A stretch of DNA of 6,854 nucleotides from Phenylobacterium aquaticum (GTDB lineage: Bacteria; Pseudomonadota; Alphaproteobacteria; Caulobacterales; Caulobacteraceae), in the NCBI RefSeq assembly GCF_947378715.1, contig NZ_CANCLE010000189.1, forward strand, positions 1 through 6,854, read 5' to 3'. The stretch's first letter is position 1; every line of letters begins with the position of its first letter. This document shows, piece after piece, positions 5,700-6,854 of this stretch. The notes under the pieces were generated by a model. That model ran no database searches. It was not told the origin of the DNA and saw only the letters and a list, made by a program, of their open reading frames with translations. A program made the position numbers and the translations under genes.

Positions 5700-6854
5700 C
5701 TATCGCGCGTTGCTGGCGCGGGCCTTCTGCAGGTTGGAGCGGGTGCGGGTCTGGGTCTGGGTTTCGGCGGCTTCCAGGGCGGCCATGAGGTCATTTTTCA
5801 GGCTGGCCATCAGCTTGGCGTCGGTGATCTTCTTGCCCGCCGCGTCGACCACATAGAAGGCGTCCACAGCCCGCTCGCCATAGCCGTCGATATGGGCCGA
5901 AAGAATCGACAGACCGGCGTCGGAAATCGGCCGCGCCAGGGCGACCAGCAGGCCCGGGCGGTCGCGGCCCGAGGCCTCGACCACCGTCGACAGTTCCGAG
6001 GCCTCGTTGTCCAGCATGACCGTGGGGGTGATGGAGAAGGCCGCCGCGCGGCCCAGATCGCCGATCTTGGCGGCCTCGGCCTTGACCGGCTCGCCCCGGC
6101 CGGCCGCCTCCAGGGCGGCGGCCAGGCGTTCCAGGGAGCGCGGCGTGTCGGCGCCATAGGCCGCGCCGGTGACGTCCTGCACATAGAACACGTCGAGCGC
6201 CTGGCCCTTGCGCGAGGTGAACACCTTGGCGCCGACCACATTGGCCCCGGCGGCGGTGATGGCGGCGGCCAGGTCGACGAACAGGCGCGGGCGGTCAGGG
6301 GTGGCGACCACCACCTCGGATGCGTTCAGGCCGGGCCGCACATGGCCGACGGCGGCCGCGCCGTCCTTGGCCCCGCGCCGGGCGAGCTTGGCGTGAGCCA
6401 GCACCTCGGCCTCCGGGAAGGAGGTGAAATAGGCGTCTTCCATGGCCTGGGCCCAGCCGGTGGCGGCCGGATCGGCCTTGGACAGGCTGATCCGCGCGTC
6501 ATAGGCGGCGTTCTCATGGTGGCGGCGCACGGCGGCGGCGGCGTCGGAGCCGCGCCCGCCCCGGAACACCGCCTCGGTGGCGGCGTAGAGCTCGCGCAGC
6601 AGCTGGCCCTTCCAGCCGTTCCACACCCCCGGCCCCACGGCGCGGATATCGGCCACGGTCAGCACCAGCAACAGGCGCAGCCGTTCCGGCGTCTCCACGA
6701 TGCGGGCGAAATCGACCACCGTGCGCGGGTCGGAGACGTCGCGCTTCTGGGCGTAGTCGCTCATCACCAGGTGATGCTCCACCAGCCAGGCGACCATCTC
6801 GATGCGCTTGCGGTCCAGGCCCATGCGCTCGCCGGCCTGGCGGGCCGAGCGGGC
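5700..6854 (-). CDS. glnD: Bifunctional PII uridylyltransferase/uridylyl-removing enzyme, C-terminal part
   Basis: GlnD senses glutamine and adds UMP to, or removes it from, the PII proteins (GlnB/GlnK), thereby setting nitrogen assimilation. The frame is open to the right edge; the window holds the last 384 residues of a protein of about 900. VAWLVEHHLVMSDYAQKRD at residues 21-39 and LTVADI at 65-70 belong to the end of the HD uridylyl-removing domain; its first metal-binding H/HD residues and the nucleotidyltransferase domain are outside the window. WNGWKGQLLRELYAATE at 78-94 is a family signature. Two glutamine-sensing ACT domains follow at about 181-235 (RPRLFVDLAAAI, ALDVFYVQD) and 288-360 (DRPGLLVALA, ERAVDAFYVVD). 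The tail after the second ACT domain is Thr/Gln/Arg-rich, encoded by a hexamer repeat. The Met codon at 6824 is internal. The stop is TAG, 62 bp before murJ. Confidence 0.97.
   Translation of the reverse strand, partial: ARSARQAGERMGLDRKRIEMVAWLVEHHLVMSDYAQKRDVSDPRTVVDFARIVETPERLRLLLVLTVADIRAVGPGVWNGWKGQLLRELYAATEAVFRGGRGSDAAAAVRRHHENAAYDARISLSKADPAATGWAQAMEDAYFTSFPEAEVLAHAKLARRGAKDGAAAVGHVRPGLNASEVVVATPDRPRLFVDLAAAITAAGANVVGAKVFTSRKGQALDVFYVQDVTGAAYGADTPRSLERLAAALEAAGRGEPVKAEAAKIGDLGRAAAFSITPTVMLDNEASELSTVVEASGRDRPGLLVALARPISDAGLSILSAHIDGYGERAVDAFYVVDAAGKKITDAKLMASLKNDLMAALEAAETQTQTRTRSNLQKARASNAR
5739..5762. repeat. Hexamer tandem repeat with G-quadruplex motif in the glnD 3' end
   Basis: The plus strand has four hexamers in a row: GCGGGT twice, then CTGGGT twice. 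In the glnD reading frame this encodes TQTQTRTR in the C-terminal tail. The G-runs at 5741-5743, 5747-5749, 5753-5755 and 5759-5761 are separated by exactly 3 nt each, which is a canonical intramolecular G-quadruplex pattern. The G-rich strand is the template strand of glnD, so the mRNA is C-rich here. Confidence 0.7.

Overview
The window is high-GC DNA, close to 70% G+C by eye. It carries five protein-coding genes plus a few short regulatory or repeat elements. Gene content and protein style suggest an alphaproteobacterium, most likely a Caulobacterales relative (Caulobacter, Phenylobacterium or Brevundimonas). The grounds are the run glnD - murJ - trpS, which I recall as a common alphaproteobacterial order, the short alphaproteobacterial form of ArgG, and a promoter element close to the Caulobacter housekeeping -10 consensus. 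The genus is an inference from memory and was not searched.

Layout. (1) 1-1110, plus strand: argG, argininosuccinate synthase, missing roughly 40 N-terminal residues at the window edge. (2) 1114-1914, minus strand: a classical short-chain dehydrogenase whose stop lies 3 bp from the argG stop, so the two genes converge. A small inverted repeat spans both stops. (3) 2014-2610, minus strand: a flavodoxin-fold, WrbA-like FMN protein. Its start has a good ribosome binding site and, just upstream, a near-consensus -10 element inside a clear 25-bp dyad that looks like an operator. (4) 2611-2766: intergenic, with that operator, a perfect 11-bp stem-loop of a dispersed-repeat type, and otherwise nothing recognisable. 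(5) 2767-3801, minus strand: trpS. (6) 3802-3945: a short spacer with a 14-bp palindrome. (7) 3946-5637, minus strand: murJ, the lipid II flippase. (8) 5700-6854, minus strand: the C-terminal part of glnD, the PII uridylyltransferase/uridylyl-removing enzyme, running off the right edge.

How the genes fit together. glnD, murJ and trpS lie head to tail on the minus strand with gaps of 62 and 144 bp and are probably at least partly co-transcribed. They join nitrogen sensing, cell-wall precursor export and tRNA charging only by shared location. The flavodoxin-like gene and the SDR gene also run in tandem on the minus strand (99 bp gap) and may form a small redox unit under the operator-bearing promoter. 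The operator's regulator is not encoded in the window.

This is mainly an ordinary core-genome region. I found no sign of a new defence, mobile or biosynthetic system, and no tRNA, rRNA, CRISPR array or insertion sequence. The points most worth a second look are the operator/promoter of the flavodoxin gene, a perfect G-quadruplex motif made of hexamer repeats at the 3' end of glnD, a leucine in place of the usual active-site asparagine in the SDR, a stem that would cover the SDR ribosome binding site, and a C8 tract near the uncertain murJ start. A very long antisense reading frame across trpS and murJ is explained by codon register and is rejected as a gene.
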